Origin: Lachnoclostridium sp. UBA2905
Lineage (GTDB): Bacteria > Bacillota > Clostridia > Lachnospirales > Lachnospiraceae
Reading direction: 5' to 3'
Assembly (NCBI GenBank): GCA_002349525.1
Contig: DEDL01000018.1
Span: 155,905-194,079, forward strand
DNA length: 38,175 nucleotides
Under the pieces are notes generated by a model, which did no database searches, was not told the origin of the DNA, and saw nothing but the letters and a program-made list of their open reading frames with translations. Position numbers and translations under genes: made by a program. Positions 25,590 to 34,787 of this stretch are shown one piece after another (position 1 is the stretch's first letter; each line of letters opens with the position of its first letter).

Positions 25590-26893
25590 GTGAAGATTTC
25601 GTAACAACATTAAAAAAACAGTATAACATGCTTAATATAAATGATAAGGTGTTTGATTTTTGCAACGGTATATGGGATGGGCTTAAGGACAGATTTGATG
25701 AAATTGACAGAGTATCAGAGCTTAACCAGCTTAAGGTTTTGAAAGCATTTCAGAACAACAGAATAAGCGATGCACATCTTACCGGATCAAATGGTTATGG
25801 ATATACGGACATTGGACGTGACAGCCTTGAAAAGGTTTATGCAGATGTATTTCATACTGAGGATGCACTTGTAAGGGCACAGATAACCTGTGGAACTCAT
25901 GCACTTACAGTTGCATTATTTGGCAATCTTCGTCCAGGTGATGAATTGATATATATTACAGGAAAGCCATATGATACTCTTGAAAAAATAATAGGAATAG
26001 ATCCTTCTTTGGATTGTCCTGCATCATTAAGGGAATATGGCATTGTATACAAGCAGGTAAATCTTCTTAGTGACGGCTCATTTGACTATGAGGGAATTAG
26101 AAATGCCATAAGCCCAAAAACAAAAATGGTTGCAATACAGCGTTCTAAGGGTTATGCCGTAAGACCTACACTTTCAGTAAAGCAGATTGGCCAGGGAATT
26201 GAATTCGTTAAAAACATTAATAAAGACATAATATGTATGGTTGATAACTGTTATGGTGAATTTATCTGTGAAGATGAACCATCGGATGTGGGAGCGGATA
26301 TGTGTGTTGGTTCCCTGATAAAAAATCCGGGTGGTGGACTTGCTCCTATGGGAGGCTATATTGCCGGCACTAAAAAATGTGTTGAAAATGCATCCTACAG
26401 ACTTACTACACCTTCTCTTGGAAAAGAGGTCGGTGCTTCACTTAATATTAATCAGAGCCTTTATCAGGGCTTATTTATGGCACCGCAGGTCACCTCATCA
26501 GCATTAAAGGCAGCTATATTTGCAGCCAATATATATGAGAAGCTAGGCTTTAAATGTGTGCCGGATAGTTCTGAAAACAGATATGATATTATACAGTCAA
26601 TAGTGCTTAAAAGTCCGGAAGCTGTTATAGAATTCTGTAAGGGAATTCAGGCGGCAGCACCAATTGACAGTCATGTAGTTCCTGAACCATATGCAATGCC
26701 GGGTTATCACAGTGATGTTATAATGGCTGCCGGAGCATTTGTCTCAGGCTCATCTATAGAGCTTAGTGCAGATGCACCTATTGAAGAACCATATGCTGTT
26801 TATTTTCAGGGTGGACTCACATGGCAGCATGCAAAATTTGGAATAATGATGTCACTTCAGAAACTGTATGATGCGAATATTGTTGAACTTTGA
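25586..26893 (+). CDS. PLP-dependent methionine gamma-lyase family protein (YnbB-like)
   Basis: The 435-residue protein belongs to the fold type I PLP enzymes often labelled aluminum resistance or YnbB. TCGTHALTVALFG holds the cofactor phosphate region, MVDNCYGEF the aspartate, and SLIKNPGGGLAPMGGYIAG the likely PLP lysine. Substrate is unknown. It follows miaA as in Bacillus, but hfq, which lies between them there, is absent: the two genes overlap by four bases. Confidence 0.9.
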   Translation: MSEDFVTTLKKQYNMLNINDKVFDFCNGIWDGLKDRFDEIDRVSELNQLKVLKAFQNNRISDAHLTGSNGYGYTDIGRDSLEKVYADVFHTEDALVRAQITCGTHALTVALFGNLRPGDELIYITGKPYDTLEKIIGIDPSLDCPASLREYGIVYKQVNLLSDGSFDYEGIRNAISPKTKMVAIQRSKGYAVRPTLSVKQIGQGIEFVKNINKDIICMVDNCYGEFICEDEPSDVGADMCVGSLIKNPGGGLAPMGGYIAGTKKCVENASYRLTTPSLGKEVGASLNINQSLYQGLFMAPQVTSSALKAAIFAANIYEKLGFKCVPDSSENRYDIIQSIVLKSPEAVIEFCKGIQAAAPIDSHVVPEPYAMPGYHSDVIMAAGAFVSGSSIELSADAPIEEPYAVYFQGGLTWQHAKFGIMMSLQKLYDANIVEL

Positions 26894-26914
26894 TGATTAA
26901 TTCTGAAAAACTTT

Positions 26915-26944
26915 ATATACAAAAACCAGGGTGTATGATATACT
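26915..26944 (+). promoter_or_regulatory. Possible radC promoter
   Basis: TATACA (26915-26920) and TATACT (26939-26944) with an extended TG (TGATATACT) are spaced by 18 bases. If used, transcripts would begin after 26931, so radC translation would start at 26979 or 26988. Confidence 0.35.
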
Positions 26945-26978
26945 TTTAGGTGGCTGTTTATGTTCATATGAAGAAGAA

Positions 26979-27695
26979 ATGAGGCGTATGAACAATATAA
27001 TTAATGAAAAAGGTATAACTGTTAAGGATATGCCAGCTGAACAAAGACCCTATGAAAAATGTATTCACATTGGTGAAGAATATTTAACGGACGCAGAACT
27101 TCTTGGAGTTATCATACGAAGCGGTTATAAAGGCGGAAGTTCCATAGAACTTGCAAAAAAAGTTTTATGCTGTAACAATGGAGCAGGCTTTGCCAATCTC
27201 TTTAATATGACACTTAATGAGCTTACCTGTATTAATGGCATAGGCAGTGTAAAGGCAGTGCAGCTTAAGTGCATAGCAGAGCTTACAAAGAGAATATCCA
27301 GAATGGATATAAAATACGGTGAGGATTTTAGTTCCCCACAAAAGGCTGCAGCTTATTTTATGCAGCATATGAGATTTTTAAAACAGGAAACTGTTGTTAT
27401 TGCCATGCTTGATTCAAGGTCAAGACTGATTAAGGACCTTACTGTTTCGTCCGGAACCATTAACAGCTCTGTGGCATCAACAAGGGAGGTTTTTGTACAG
27501 GCATTGAAAAATAATGCACTAAGCATTATATTATTACATAATCATCCAAGTGGTGATCCCTCACCCAGCAGGGAGGATATGTATGTTACAACCAGAATGA
27601 AGGATGCAGGAGAGATAATTGGAATCGCTCTTGTAGATCATATAATAATTGGTGATAACTGTTACTATAGTATGAAAGAAGCGGGTTATATATAA
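26979..27695 (+). CDS. radC: RadC family protein (JAB domain)
   Basis: The protein has a helix-hairpin-helix segment (NGIGSVKAVQLKCIAEL) and a C-terminal JAB/MPN domain with the metal motif HNHPSGDPSPSREDM. Despite the name, a repair role is not established. The start is uncertain: ATG 26979 (238 residues) fits the usual length and conserved KDMPAEQRPYEK onset; ATG 26988 is also possible; ATG 26931 adds an unusual leader and lies over a putative promoter. RadC next to mreB is common in bacteria. Confidence 0.92.
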   Translation: MRRMNNIINEKGITVKDMPAEQRPYEKCIHIGEEYLTDAELLGVIIRSGYKGGSSIELAKKVLCCNNGAGFANLFNMTLNELTCINGIGSVKAVQLKCIAELTKRISRMDIKYGEDFSSPQKAAAYFMQHMRFLKQETVVIAMLDSRSRLIKDLTVSSGTINSSVASTREVFVQALKNNALSIILLHNHPSGDPSPSREDMYVTTRMKDAGEIIGIALVDHIIIGDNCYYSMKEAGYI

Positions 27696-27717
27696 TCCGA
27701 ATTGGAGGCGCAATAAA

Positions 27718-28728
27718 ATGAACCACAAAACCATTGGAATCGATTTTGGTACAAGTACTATTAAGATTGTAAAAGGTAATGAAGGTCTTGTACTTGACGA
27801 AAAAAATGTTATAGCAATTTATAAGAAAAAGGAAGTTCTTGCTGTAGGTGACGAAGCATATGAAATGTATGAAAAAGCACCTGCAAACATTCAGGTTTCC
27901 TATCCGATTAAGAATGGAGTAATAGCAGATTTAAGTAATATGCATCAGTTGGTAATATCATTTCTTGAAAAAATTGCCAACGGTCGTAACAAACTTAAGG
28001 GATTTGACTATTATCTTGCTATTCCAACAGATATTACAGAGGTTGAAAAGAGGTCATATTTTGATGTTATTGTATCATCAAAGCTTAAACCTAACAGAAT
28101 AAGAATGGTTGAAAAACCGGTAGCTGATGCACTTGGTATGGGTCTTGAAGTACTTGATTCAACAGGTGTTCTTATTGTTGATTTTGGTGCCAATACAACT
28201 GAAATATCTGTTTTATCCCTTGGTGGAATAATATTCAGTAAGCTTGTACCTATTGGTGGTAATGATCTTGATAAAGATATTATTATGCATGTTAAACGTA
28301 CTTACAACTTTGTGATTGGTAAGAAGACTGCTGAGTCAATAAAGAAGGAAATAGGCTCTGCCATTCCTTCTGAAGGAACAATGACAGTATATGGAAGAAA
28401 TACTATATCGGGCCTTCCAAGTGAGCTTCAGATTGATGCGTCTGAAGTGAATCAGGCTATAACTGAACATTTACAGCAGATTATGGATCAGGTAAAGGTA
28501 ATTCTTGAAAGGACTCCACCAGAAGTATCTGCTGATATTTATCAGAATGGTATATATGTTACAGGAGGTTCATCAAGACTTAAGGGACTTGGAGAATTTA
28601 TAACACAGGCTACAAAACTTAAGGTTAATTTTAATGAAGAACCGGAAAATACAGTAATCACAGGGCTTGATACTATAATCGGCGACTCAAAATATTCGAA
28701 ACTTATATCTGAACTTGATGAAAGATAG
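27718..28728 (+). CDS. mreB: Rod shape-determining protein MreB/Mbl
   Basis: The 336-residue actin-like ATPase directs lateral wall synthesis. Phosphate 1 IGIDFGTSTIKIVKG, phosphate 2 IVDFGANTTEISVLSLGG and the adenosine motif GIYVTGGSSRLKGL are seen. It is fairly divergent in the first 60 residues compared with textbook MreB. GGAGG precedes ATG 27718. mreC and mreD follow. Confidence 0.95.
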   Translation: MNHKTIGIDFGTSTIKIVKGNEGLVLDEKNVIAIYKKKEVLAVGDEAYEMYEKAPANIQVSYPIKNGVIADLSNMHQLVISFLEKIANGRNKLKGFDYYLAIPTDITEVEKRSYFDVIVSSKLKPNRIRMVEKPVADALGMGLEVLDSTGVLIVDFGANTTEISVLSLGGIIFSKLVPIGGNDLDKDIIMHVKRTYNFVIGKKTAESIKKEIGSAIPSEGTMTVYGRNTISGLPSELQIDASEVNQAITEHLQQIMDQVKVILERTPPEVSADIYQNGIYVTGGSSRLKGLGEFITQATKLKVNFNEEPENTVITGLDTIIGDSKYSKLISELDER

Positions 28729-28742
28729 AGGGAGTGTTACAG

Positions 28743-29615
28743 ATGAAGCCAAAGCGCAAATTTAATGTTCCGGCCAGAGTAATACTTGTAATATGCTCCT
28801 TAGCATGCTTTATTCTTGTAATCTTTTCATTTAAGTATAAGGACGGTGTAAGTCCGGTTAAGACATATGCGGGTAATATTATGCAGCCTATGCAGCGTGG
28901 TATTAATACTCTTGGCAACAAATTGTATTCAGTATATGATCTTTTTCAAACCAAGAAAAACTTAATTAATGAGAACAATGAGCTTAAAAATGAGCTTAAT
29001 CAGGTGAAGGCTGAGAAAATTCAGATGATTGAAGATCAGAACGAATTAACAACCCTGAGAGAATTATATAAGCTTGATCAGGGCTATGCCCAGTATCCTA
29101 AGGTTGCAGCACGAATTGTGGCTCATGATGACAGTAACTGGTACAATTATTTTACAATTGACAAGGGCTATAATGATGGCATCAGAAAGAATATGAATGT
29201 TATTGCAAGTGGTGGACTTGTTGGAATTGTATCAGAGGTTGGAAAAAGCTATGCAAAGGTACGTTCAATAATAGACGATAACAGCTATGTAAGCGGCATG
29301 TTCTTAAGGACTAAGGACATGTGTGATGTTAAGGGAAACCTTAAAACATTGGCAGAGGGCTTTATTGATGTGGAACGTATCAGTATCGATGCTGAGGTTG
29401 AGGATGGATTTGAGGTTGTAACATCATATCAGAGTGATAAATATCTTGAGGGAATACTTATAGGATATGTTAGTAATGTCACACCTGATACCAATAATAT
29501 GACTATGACAGCAAGGATTACACCAGCTGTTGATTTTTCAAAGCTTGACACGGTACTTGTAATTACCCAGTTGAAGAACACTGACGAAATGGAGGAAATG
29601 ACAACCTATGATTAA
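28743..29615 (+). CDS. mreC: Rod shape-determining protein MreC
   Basis: The start is ATG 28743, after GAGGGAGTG; a TTG at 28734 is inside the ribosome site. The 290-residue protein has a cytoplasmic basic tail, one membrane helix (about 10-30), a coiled coil (about 60-95, with repeated NELKNELNQ heptads) and the extracytoplasmic beta domain with NVIASGGLVGIVSEVGKSYA. It links MreB to wall synthases. It overlaps mreD by eight bases. Confidence 0.95.
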   Translation: MKPKRKFNVPARVILVICSLACFILVIFSFKYKDGVSPVKTYAGNIMQPMQRGINTLGNKLYSVYDLFQTKKNLINENNELKNELNQVKAEKIQMIEDQNELTTLRELYKLDQGYAQYPKVAARIVAHDDSNWYNYFTIDKGYNDGIRKNMNVIASGGLVGIVSEVGKSYAKVRSIIDDNSYVSGMFLRTKDMCDVKGNLKTLAEGFIDVERISIDAEVEDGFEVVTSYQSDKYLEGILIGYVSNVTPDTNNMTMTARITPAVDFSKLDTVLVITQLKNTDEMEEMTTYD

Positions 29616-30120
29616 AAAATGGTTGGGAACCATTTTGCTTATTATTGTTAGTTATCTTTTACAGACAACATTATTTTTTCATATAAAGCTTGCAAATGTA
29701 ATTCCTAATTTGCTTATTGTAGTTACAGTTTCCATTGCCTATACCAGAGGACAGAAGGATGGTATGATAACCGGACTTCTTTGTGGTCTCTTATCAGACT
29801 GTGTATTTGGCTCGGTTATAGGACTTCATAGTTTTATATACATGTTCATAGGATATTTATGTGGTCTCTCCAACATTATTTACTGGAAACATAATTTTTC
29901 TGTTCCATTAATTCTTGTTGGTGTTTCTGACTGCGTATTTGGATTTTTGTGTTTTGCCTTTGAGTTCCTGCTTAGAGGCAGACTTGATATATTATATTAT
30001 TTTAGAACGGTAATTATACCTGAAGCAGTTTATTCTATGCTTGTTGCAATAGTTCTATACAGGATAGTATGCCTGCTTAACAGATTTACGTGTCCGGAAC
30101 ATGAAGAGGAGGACTTTTAA
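29608..30120 (+). CDS. mreD: Rod shape-determining protein MreD
   Basis: The 170-residue protein has about five hydrophobic helices and the family features YLLQTTLF near the N-terminus, PNLLIV and GLLCGLLSDCVFGSVIGLHSF. It is part of the elongasome with MreC. GAGGAGG near its end serves as ribosome site for the next gene, which begins at once. Confidence 0.93.
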   Translation: MIKKWLGTILLIIVSYLLQTTLFFHIKLANVIPNLLIVVTVSIAYTRGQKDGMITGLLCGLLSDCVFGSVIGLHSFIYMFIGYLCGLSNIIYWKHNFSVPLILVGVSDCVFGFLCFAFEFLLRGRLDILYYFRTVIIPEAVYSMLVAIVLYRIVCLLNRFTCPEHEEEDF

Positions 30121-32973
30121 TTGCTTGACAGGTTCCTTGAATATTTAAAAAAATTATTTAGTTCACGACTTGTTCCAATAGTGGGAATATATATTATATT
30201 ATTTTTTGTGCTTATTACAAGGATGTTTATGCTTCAGATTGTTGACAGTGATACATATGTTGACAAGGCAGAGCAGACTGAAGTGAAGGAACATGAAATT
30301 CAAAGCACGAGAGGAAAAATATATGACAGAAACGGAAATCTTCTTGCTTCCAATGAACTGTCATATGCGGTTACTATAGTTGATTCGGGCAGCTTTAACA
30401 GTAATGACGAAAAGAATGCCATGATATATAACCTCATTCATATTCTCAATAAGAATGAAGAGAAGATTAATGTTGATTTTGGAATAGAATTAAACAGTAA
30501 AGATGAGCTTGAATTTAATACTGATAAAAAGGGCGAACTCAGATTTAAAAGAGATGCATATTTTGCAAAATCTGTAGACGATTTAACAGAGGAACAAAAG
30601 AATGCTTCAGCAGCTGAAGTATATGAATATCTGCGTACAGATGTATCATCTAATGGTCCTAAATTTGCAATAGCAGATTCATATTCAGTTTCAGATGCGC
30701 TTGCTATTATGGCAATAAGATATAATATGATGATTAACAGCTATAAAAAATATATTCCGATTACAATTGCTTCAGACGTTAAGGAATCAACCGTTATAGC
30801 AATTAAGGAATCATCAGCAGAGCTTTCAGGTGTATCTATTGAGCAGTCATCAAAGCGAATGTATTATGACAGCAAGTATTTTTCAAATATTATCGGATAT
30901 ACTGGAAGAGTTAATTCTGAAAATCTTGATGATTTGAAAAATAATGATGACACATATAACTATACACTTTCTGACCAGATTGGTAAGACGGGAATTGAGC
31001 TTTCAAAAGAAGATGTTCTTCGTGGTACAAAGGGTACGAAGAAGCTTGTTATTGATAGTAACTCCCGTATAATTGATTCACAAATAGAAAATGAACCTGT
31101 TTCAGGTCAGGATATATATCTTACTATTGATGCCAATTTACAGAAGGCATGTTATACAATACTTGAAAAGAAGCTTGCAGGTATACTTATTTCAAAAATT
31201 AATAACAGTATGAATGCAGGAACAAAGGGTGAATCTGCATCAGATATTAGAATTCCAATATATGATGTATATAATTCACTTTTTACCAATAATATTATTG
31301 ATCTTAAAAAGATGGCATCAAAGAATGCTTCTGATACACAGAAAAAGGTTTATAAGAGATTTGTCAAAACTAAGGAAGACCGAATTAATATGATTGGTGG
31401 TCTTTTGAGAGAAAACTATAAGACTCCTTTAAATGACGAAAAAGATGAAGTATCAGATTATATGACATATATTTATAAAATGTTACTTTCCACATCAATG
31501 TTGAAGGAATCAAAAATTGATAAAAATGATTCAGTTTATTTAAAATATACTGAAAACAAAGTAAGCTTAAGTGAATTTCTAAAGCAGGCAGTTGTTAATA
31601 ACTGGATTGACTTTGATATGCTTGGTGTTGGAGAAGACTTTTTTACAACCTCAGAGCTTTTTGAAAAGCTTAAGGATTATATTATTACAAAGCTTGGTGA
31701 CAGTAGTGATTTTGACAAGCTTGTGTATAAGCATATGATATATAACTATAATATATCTGGTACCGAAGCCTGTATTATATGTATAGATCAGGGTATATTG
31801 AAAGCCGGGGAGAATACAGTGAATGACCTTAATTCTGGAACACTTTCACCATATTCATTTATACTTTCAAAGATACGTAATCTTGAGCTGACACCTGGAA
31901 TGCTTGCCCTTGATCCATGCTCGGGCTCCATTATAATAACTGATGTTAATAATGGAGATGTTCTTGCATACGTATCATATCCAACATATGACAATAACAA
32001 ATTTGCCAATGAAATTGATACGAAGTATTATAACAGTGTGTCAGGTAATGGTGCCTACCCACTTATGAACAGACCTTCCATGCAAAAGACAGCGCCTGGT
32101 TCTACTTTTAAGATGGTAACAGCAACAGCTGCTCTTGAAGAGAGTGGTATTTTATCTTCACCAAATGAAAAAATACTTGATGAACATGAGTTTAAACTTG
32201 TTAATCCTTCACCAAAATGCTGGAGCAAGTCAAGTCATGGAAAGATTGATGTTACAGATGCATTGAGATTTTCATGTAACTATTTTTTCTATGAAATAGG
32301 CTACAGACTTGGACTAACATCAAATGGATCATTAAATCATGAAAAAGGATTGGCTACTTTATCAAAATATGCTAAAATGTTTGGGTTGGGAGATACATCT
32401 GGAATTGAACTTTCAGAGGCAATTCCTAAAATATCGGATTATGATACAGTACGTTCCGCAATCGGACAGGGTAATCACAGTTATACACCTGCCGGACTTT
32501 CAAGATATGTAACAACCCTTGCTAATTCAGGAACCTGTTATAATCTGACACTTATTGACAAGACAGTTAATCCGGTTACGGGGAATGTTGAAGATAATTC
32601 CGCAACAGTTAAGAATAAGGTTGACATTTCAGATACTACATGGAAGTATATTCATAAGGGTATGCGTAAGGTTATAACAGGCGGAAGTATAGACAAGCTT
32701 TATGAGAATGTCAATGTAGATGTTGCCGGAAAAACTGGTACAGCACAGGAGAACGATTATAAACCTAATCATGCCTTATTTGTTTCCTATGCACCTTATA
32801 AAAATCCTGAGATATCTGTTACAACTGTTGTACCTAATGGTTATACATCAGGTAATGCAGCAGAAATTTCAAGAGATATCTATAAATATTATTATCATGA
32901 GAATGAGAGAGAGAAGATTCTTAATAGCAAGGTTAAGAAACCTGAAAACCAGAGTCATGCATTCTCAGATTAA
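30121..32973 (+). CDS. mrdA: Penicillin-binding protein 2 (elongation transpeptidase), enlarged
   Basis: TTG 30121 follows GAGGAGG by nine bases. The 950-residue protein has one membrane helix (about 17-40), a dimerisation domain (RGKIYDRNGNLLA near 64) and a transpeptidase domain with S661-T-F-K664, S718-C-N720 and K871-T-G873. It cross-links lateral wall together with RodA. Between QKACYTILEKKLAGI (near 341-355) and MLALDPCSGSIIITDVNNGD (from 594) is a lysine-rich, largely helical insert of roughly 240 residues not found in classic PBP2 (about 630-720 residues). Its position next to mreBCD supports the elongation role. Confidence 0.94.
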   Translation: MLDRFLEYLKKLFSSRLVPIVGIYIILFFVLITRMFMLQIVDSDTYVDKAEQTEVKEHEIQSTRGKIYDRNGNLLASNELSYAVTIVDSGSFNSNDEKNAMIYNLIHILNKNEEKINVDFGIELNSKDELEFNTDKKGELRFKRDAYFAKSVDDLTEEQKNASAAEVYEYLRTDVSSNGPKFAIADSYSVSDALAIMAIRYNMMINSYKKYIPITIASDVKESTVIAIKESSAELSGVSIEQSSKRMYYDSKYFSNIIGYTGRVNSENLDDLKNNDDTYNYTLSDQIGKTGIELSKEDVLRGTKGTKKLVIDSNSRIIDSQIENEPVSGQDIYLTIDANLQKACYTILEKKLAGILISKINNSMNAGTKGESASDIRIPIYDVYNSLFTNNIIDLKKMASKNASDTQKKVYKRFVKTKEDRINMIGGLLRENYKTPLNDEKDEVSDYMTYIYKMLLSTSMLKESKIDKNDSVYLKYTENKVSLSEFLKQAVVNNWIDFDMLGVGEDFFTTSELFEKLKDYIITKLGDSSDFDKLVYKHMIYNYNISGTEACIICIDQGILKAGENTVNDLNSGTLSPYSFILSKIRNLELTPGMLALDPCSGSIIITDVNNGDVLAYVSYPTYDNNKFANEIDTKYYNSVSGNGAYPLMNRPSMQKTAPGSTFKMVTATAALEESGILSSPNEKILDEHEFKLVNPSPKCWSKSSHGKIDVTDALRFSCNYFFYEIGYRLGLTSNGSLNHEKGLATLSKYAKMFGLGDTSGIELSEAIPKISDYDTVRSAIGQGNHSYTPAGLSRYVTTLANSGTCYNLTLIDKTVNPVTGNVEDNSATVKNKVDISDTTWKYIHKGMRKVITGGSIDKLYENVNVDVAGKTGTAQENDYKPNHALFVSYAPYKNPEISVTTVVPNGYTSGNAAEISRDIYKYYYHENEREKILNSKVKKPENQSHAFSD

Positions 32974-32986
32974 TTAGGAGGATCAT

Positions 32987-33658
32987 ATGAAAAATCCTGT
33001 AAGAATTAAAGGGACAACGTCAGGACTTATAATTGTTATTGATGAAGGACTGACTTTTGATGAAGCTAAAAAAGAAGTTAAAGAGAAAATCATAACATCT
33101 GCAGCTTTCTTTGGCAAAGGTTCATTTGCTCTTGCATTTGAAGGAAAAGAATTAACAGATGCAGAAAAGTACGAGTTAGCTGATATAGTGACGGAAAACT
33201 CAGAGCTTAACATTGTATGCATAACTGAAAGCAGACCTGAGATTGAAGCGCATATGAAAAAGGCACTAAATGATAAGCTTAGTGCCATGGAAGCAAACAC
33301 CGGAACATTTTACAAGGGTACCCTGAGAAATGGACAGGCTATCGAATTTGAAAGTAGTGTTGTTGTACTTGGAGATGTTAATGCCGGTGCACAGGTTGTT
33401 TCAAAAGGTAATATTATTATTCTTGGAGCACTGTATGGCAATGCTTTTGCAGGAGTAGGCGGACGAATGAATTCATTTGTCGCTGCACTTAACATGAACC
33501 CGGCACAGATTCGTATTGGAGATATTATCGCAAGGTCTTCTGACAGTATAAAAAAACCAGACAAAACTGTAGAACCTAAAATTGCATTTTGCGAAGATGG
33601 TAATATATATATTGAGGACATTAGCCTTGATTCATTAAATGATATAAAATTAGATTAA
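32987..33658 (+). CDS. minC: Septum site-determining protein MinC
   Basis: The 223-residue FtsZ inhibitor has an N-terminal domain (about 1-100) and a C-terminal beta-helix (about 105-200) with the signature LRNGQAIEFESSVVVLGDVN and GGRMNSFVAALNMNPAQIRIGD. AGGAGG precedes ATG 32987. First gene of minCDE. Confidence 0.96.
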   Translation: MKNPVRIKGTTSGLIIVIDEGLTFDEAKKEVKEKIITSAAFFGKGSFALAFEGKELTDAEKYELADIVTENSELNIVCITESRPEIEAHMKKALNDKLSAMEANTGTFYKGTLRNGQAIEFESSVVVLGDVNAGAQVVSKGNIIILGALYGNAFAGVGGRMNSFVAALNMNPAQIRIGDIIARSSDSIKKPDKTVEPKIAFCEDGNIYIEDISLDSLNDIKLD

Positions 33659-33679
33659 ATATATTGGAGGAATACAACA

Positions 33680-34474
33680 ATGGGTGAAGTAATAGTTATT
33701 ACATCAGGAAAAGGTGGTGTTGGTAAGACAACAACCACAGCAAATATTGGAACAGGACTTGCCAAATTAGGAAAGTCGGTTGTTCTTATTGACACAGATA
33801 TAGGACTTAGAAATCTTGATGTAGTTATGGGACTTGAAAACCGTATCGTATACAATCTTGTAGACGTTATTGAGGGAACATGCCGTATTAATCAGGCACT
33901 TATTAAGGATAAGAGAACACCAAACTTATACCTTCTTCCTTCAGCACAGACTAAGGATAAAACAGCTGTATCACCTGAACAGATGAAAAAGCTTGCTGAT
34001 GAACTTAGAGAAAACTTTGATTACATATTAATGGACTGTCCGGCAGGAATTGAGCAGGGATTCAAGAATGCTATTGCCGGTGCTACAAGAGCTCTTATAG
34101 TAACAACTCCTGAAATGTCCGCAGTAAGAGATGCTGATAGAATTATTGGATTACTTGAGGCTGCTGAAATGGAGAAAACTGAACTTATAGTAAACAGAAT
34201 TCGTCCTGATATGGTTAAAAGAGAAGAGATGCTTTCAAGTGAAGATGTAGTTGATGTTCTTAGAATAGATCTTATCGGTGTAGTTCCAGATGACGAGAAT
34301 ATCGTTATATCAACTAATAAGGGTGAGCCTCTTGTTGGTTCAGATACTATGGCTGGTAAAGCATATCTTAATATTTGCAAGAGAATTATGGGAGAAGAGG
34401 TTCCATGGCTCGATTTATACCATAAGGATGGTATTATGAGTAAATTTGCATCTATTTTCAAAAAGAAAAACTAA
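33680..34474 (+). CDS. minD: Septum site-determining ATPase MinD
   Basis: The 264-residue ATPase recruits MinC to the membrane. The deviant Walker A SGKGGVGKTTTTANIG is at the N-terminus, DTDIGLRNLDVVMGLENR follows, and DCPAGIEQGF is the switch. The C-terminal KFASIFKKKN forms the amphipathic membrane anchor. GGAGG precedes ATG 33680. Confidence 0.98.
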   Translation: MGEVIVITSGKGGVGKTTTTANIGTGLAKLGKSVVLIDTDIGLRNLDVVMGLENRIVYNLVDVIEGTCRINQALIKDKRTPNLYLLPSAQTKDKTAVSPEQMKKLADELRENFDYILMDCPAGIEQGFKNAIAGATRALIVTTPEMSAVRDADRIIGLLEAAEMEKTELIVNRIRPDMVKREEMLSSEDVVDVLRIDLIGVVPDDENIVISTNKGEPLVGSDTMAGKAYLNICKRIMGEEVPWLDLYHKDGIMSKFASIFKKKN

Positions 34475-34500
34475 AGTAAAAGTATTGGAGTGAGGATATT

Positions 34501-34776
34501 ATGTTTTTTGACAATTTTTTCAAGAAAAAATCATCCGGCAGTGTTGCAAAAGACAGATTAAAGCTTGTTCTTGTTACTGACAGGGCAAATTGTTCACCGG
34601 ACTTAATGGAACAGATGAAAAAAGATATTATTGATGTAATTTCAAAATATGTTGAAATTGATCTTAAGGGTCTTGATATTAAAATTACACAGACAGAATC
34701 TGGAGAGGGCAATGGTTCAGTTCCTGCCCTTATTGCTAATATTCCAATTAGTGAAATGAAAGTTAAAAATAGTTAA
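34501..34776 (+). CDS. minE: Cell division topological specificity factor MinE
   Basis: The 91-residue protein begins with the membrane-binding helix MFFDNFFKKK, followed by AKDRLKLVLVTDRANCSPDL (MinD-binding region) and a dimerisation domain. It drives MinD off the membrane. Its presence shows an oscillating Min system rather than the DivIVA/MinJ type of Bacillus. GGAG precedes ATG 34501. Confidence 0.96.
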   Translation: MFFDNFFKKKSSGSVAKDRLKLVLVTDRANCSPDLMEQMKKDIIDVISKYVEIDLKGLDIKITQTESGEGNGSVPALIANIPISEMKVKNS

Positions 34777-34787
34777 AGGTAATTTTT

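Noticed and set aside
34021..34461. Long minus-strand open frame opposite minD (also others opposite carB, gltB and mutL)
   Set aside because: They lie wholly inside well-identified genes on the other strand, have low-complexity Ser/Ile-rich products and lack ribosome sites; they are codon-bias shadows.
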